Below are positions 6,158 through 7,014 of a stretch of DNA of 7,014 nucleotides, one piece after another. A model generated the notes under the pieces. That model did no database searches. It was not told the DNA's origin and saw nothing but the letters and a program-made list of their open reading frames with translations. This stretch comes from Candidatus Neoflavobacterium equi (GTDB lineage: Bacteria > Bacteroidota > Bacteroidia > Flavobacteriales > Flavobacteriaceae). A program made the position numbers and the translations under genes. Within the stretch, counting starts at the first letter, position 1. Every line of letters begins with the position of its first letter. The DNA is taken from positions 1 through 7,014 of the forward strand of contig JAGHSS010000183.1 of the NCBI GenBank assembly GCA_018065745.1. The letters are read 5' to 3'.

Positions 6158-6556
6158 TTGGAAAAAATTGAACACATCGGGATTGCTGTAAAGGACTTGG
6201 CGGCATCCAACCTACTTTTTGAAAAACTATTGGGTGTACCAAGTTACAAACAAGAAGAGGTGGCAAGTGAGGGCGTGAAGACATCCTTCTTTCAGAGTGG
6301 TCCCAACAAAATTGAACTTTTGGAGGCAACGAACCCGGACTCCCCTATTGCAAAATTCATCGAGAAAAAGGGAGAGGGCATTCACCACATCGCGTTTGAC
6401 GTCAAAAACATTGTGGAGGAGATTGCACGATTAAAAGCTGAGGGATTCACGGTTTTAAATGAAACGCCCAAGCAAGGTGCTGATAATAAATTAGTTGCTT
6501 TTTTGCATCCCAAAGGAACGAACGGGGTGTTGATTGAGCTGTGTCAGGAAATGTAA
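6158..6556 (+). CDS. mce: Methylmalonyl-CoA epimerase
   Basis: This 132-residue protein of the glyoxalase/vicinal-oxygen-chelate fold interconverts (2R)- and (2S)-methylmalonyl-CoA. That step links propionyl-CoA or succinyl-CoA metabolism to methylmalonyl-CoA mutase. Two beta-alpha-beta-beta-beta modules are seen, at about 3-57 and 73-130. Likely metal ligands are His6 (IEHIGIAVKDL), Glu53 (NKIELLE), His77 (GIHHIAFDV) and Glu127 (VLIELCQ), which match the family pattern. Translation must start at the TTG at 6158: an in-frame TAA lies at 6149-6151 with no ATG in between, and the family N-terminus begins exactly here. The gene stands alone, divergent from rbfA, and no mutase or carboxylase genes are in the window. 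No clear terminator follows, so transcription might continue toward the tRNA. Other VOC-fold functions are possible, but the sequence is a typical epimerase. Confidence 0.93.
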   Translation: MEKIEHIGIAVKDLAASNLLFEKLLGVPSYKQEEVASEGVKTSFFQSGPNKIELLEATNPDSPIAKFIEKKGEGIHHIAFDVKNIVEEIARLKAEGFTVLNETPKQGADNKLVAFLHPKGTNGVLIELCQEM

Positions 6557-6583
6557 AAAAAAATAAAAAAAACGTTGGGAGCA

Positions 6584-6615
6584 CTTGCGCGGTATAGAAA
6601 ATTGATGTAATATTG
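6584..6615 (+). promoter_or_regulatory. Possible promoter for the tRNA gene
   Basis: CTTG (6584-6587) and TAATATTG (6608-6615) are separated by 20 bp. Each differs by one base from the Bacteroidota -33 (TTTG) and -7 (TAnnTTTG) consensus. Transcription would start about 15 bases before the mature tRNA 5' end at 6637. Confidence 0.45.
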
Positions 6616-6636
6616 CACCGCTAACAACAAGTAGCC

Positions 6637-6710
6637 GGTCCTATAGCTCAGTTGGTTAGAGCACCTGACTCATAATCAGGTGGTCCCTGGTTCGAGCCCA
6701 GGTGGGACCA
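6637..6710 (+). tRNA. tRNA with CAT anticodon, probably tRNA-Ile2
   Basis: A complete 74-base cloverleaf is present. The acceptor stem GGTCCTA (6637-6643) pairs with TGGGACC (6703-6709), with discriminator A6710. The D arm is GCTC/GAGC, the anticodon stem CCTGA/TCAGG with loop CTCATAA (6669-6675), and the T arm CCTGG/CCAGG with TTCGAGC. The anticodon CAT is at 6671-6673. CCA is not encoded, since CAG follows. It is not an initiator tRNA by its paired G1-C72 end. Pairs 4-69 and 5-68 are both C-G, as in E. coli tRNA-Ile2, the positions the lysidine synthetase TilS uses to distinguish it from elongator tRNA-Met. I therefore favour tRNA-Ile2, which reads AUA after C34 is changed to lysidine, but elongator tRNA-Met remains possible. 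Confidence 0.93.
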
Positions 6711-6713
6711 CAG

Positions 6714-6747
6714 AAAAACCCCGATATACATTGTGTATCGGGGTTTT
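6714..6747. terminator. Bidirectional terminator after the tRNA
   Basis: AAAACCCCGATA (6715-6726) pairs with TATCGGGGTTTT (6736-6747). Three further base pairs including one G-T (TAC with GTG) close a loop ATT at 6730-6732. It begins 3 bp after the tRNA 3' end, and its last base lies 1 bp from the stop codon of the minus-strand gene, so it can end both transcripts. Confidence 0.9.
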
Positions 6748-6748
6748 G

Positions 6749-7014
6749 TTATTTTTGTTTAATTGATAATGTCCAAGGTAAAGTGAATTCTGATTTTACT
6801 TTCTCTCCATTAATGGTTGCTGGTTCCCAAGGGGAGCACTTATTTAAGGCCTTTTTTACAGAACTATTTAAATGAGAGTCATAAATATCATCAACATAAG
6901 TTTTAATATCTTCAAACTCCCCCTCTTCGTTAACAGTGAATTTTATGACATATTTAAATTCACTTGATGCATTTTTGTTTCCAGAATCATAAGCGTCCTT
7001 TTTGTGATAATATC
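6749..7014 (-). CDS. TonB C-terminal-like domain protein (C-terminal part)
   Basis: A minus-strand frame enters from the right edge of the window and ends at the TAA at 6749-6751, giving the last 87 residues of a longer protein. The segment runs from a polar stretch (KKDAYDSGNKNASS) into a beta-alpha-beta pattern: FKYVIKFTVNEEGEFEDIKTY, then helix SVKKALNKC, then SPWEPATINGEKVKSEFTLPW. That order, especially a tryptophan-proline-alanine turn followed by INGxxVxxxFTLP, is what TonB C-terminal domains of Bacteroidota look like. Such proteins are usually periplasmic, anchored by one N-terminal helix, and either transduce energy to outer-membrane transporters or belong to poorly known TonB-C-containing proteins. 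The N-terminal region that would decide this is outside the window. The family call rests on pattern only. Confidence 0.7.
   Translation of the reverse strand, partial: YYHKKDAYDSGNKNASSEFKYVIKFTVNEEGEFEDIKTYVDDIYDSHLNSSVKKALNKCSPWEPATINGEKVKSEFTLPWTLSIKQK

Noticed and set aside
6048..6329. Minus-strand frames opposite the start of the epimerase gene and its upstream spacer.
   Set aside because: They overlap a clear epimerase reading frame on the other strand and look like random translation rich in Phe, Pro and Ser.
1..7014. Mobile elements, CRISPR arrays, phage genes, toxin-antitoxin pairs or a defence island.
   Set aside because: No terminal inverted repeats, transposase or integrase motifs, regularly spaced repeats or small toxin-like gene pairs were seen; all genes are compact core functions. 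The tRNA gene could serve as an attachment site, but no integrase or duplicated tRNA end is present.

Overview
The window is most likely chromosomal DNA from a member of the Bacteroidota, probably Flavobacteriales. Four things point there: AT-rich, A-rich gene leaders without Shine-Dalgarno sequences; several promoter candidates of the Bacteroidota type (TTTG-N19/20-TAnnTTTG); a tRNA gene without encoded CCA; and protein sequences (DusB, LolC/E-type permease, TonB-C-like domain) of typical flavobacterial style. All genes look intact. There are no insertion sequences, phage genes, CRISPR repeats or frameshifts.

Layout from left to right. (1) A two-gene + strand operon encodes a pirin and an OsmC/Ohr-family thiol protein, 2 bp apart (65-1332). 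(2) A 193-bp spacer carries a near-perfect hairpin that can terminate both this operon and the converging metallo-beta-lactamase-fold hydrolase gene (1526-2299, minus). (3) A divergent spacer carries a clear promoter for dusB (2464-3456, +), which ends at a strong bidirectional terminator (3471-3504). (4) A minus-strand operon is read rbfA, then a LolC/LolE-type ABC permease, then an MscS-type mechanosensitive channel (5953 down to 3510). The first two genes overlap by one base and the next two are 12 bp apart. The rbfA promoter lies so close to the start codon that the transcript may be leaderless. (5) Divergent from rbfA is a methylmalonyl-CoA epimerase gene with a TTG start (6158-6556). (6) A CAT-anticodon tRNA (6637-6710, probably tRNA-Ile2) is followed immediately by a bidirectional terminator. 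(7) The right edge holds the last 87 codons of a minus-strand protein with a TonB C-terminal-like domain.

The genes are core or housekeeping functions: tRNA modification, small-subunit maturation, lipoprotein export, osmotic safety valve, propionate/methylmalonyl metabolism and redox protection. I found no credible new multi-gene system. The points worth a second look are the near-leaderless rbfA promoter, the TAG/GTG overlap joining a ribosome-maturation gene to an envelope permease, the unusual start codons, the identity of the CAT tRNA, serine substitutions in the MscS pore helix, and a small repeat-rich non-coding stretch after the OsmC gene.
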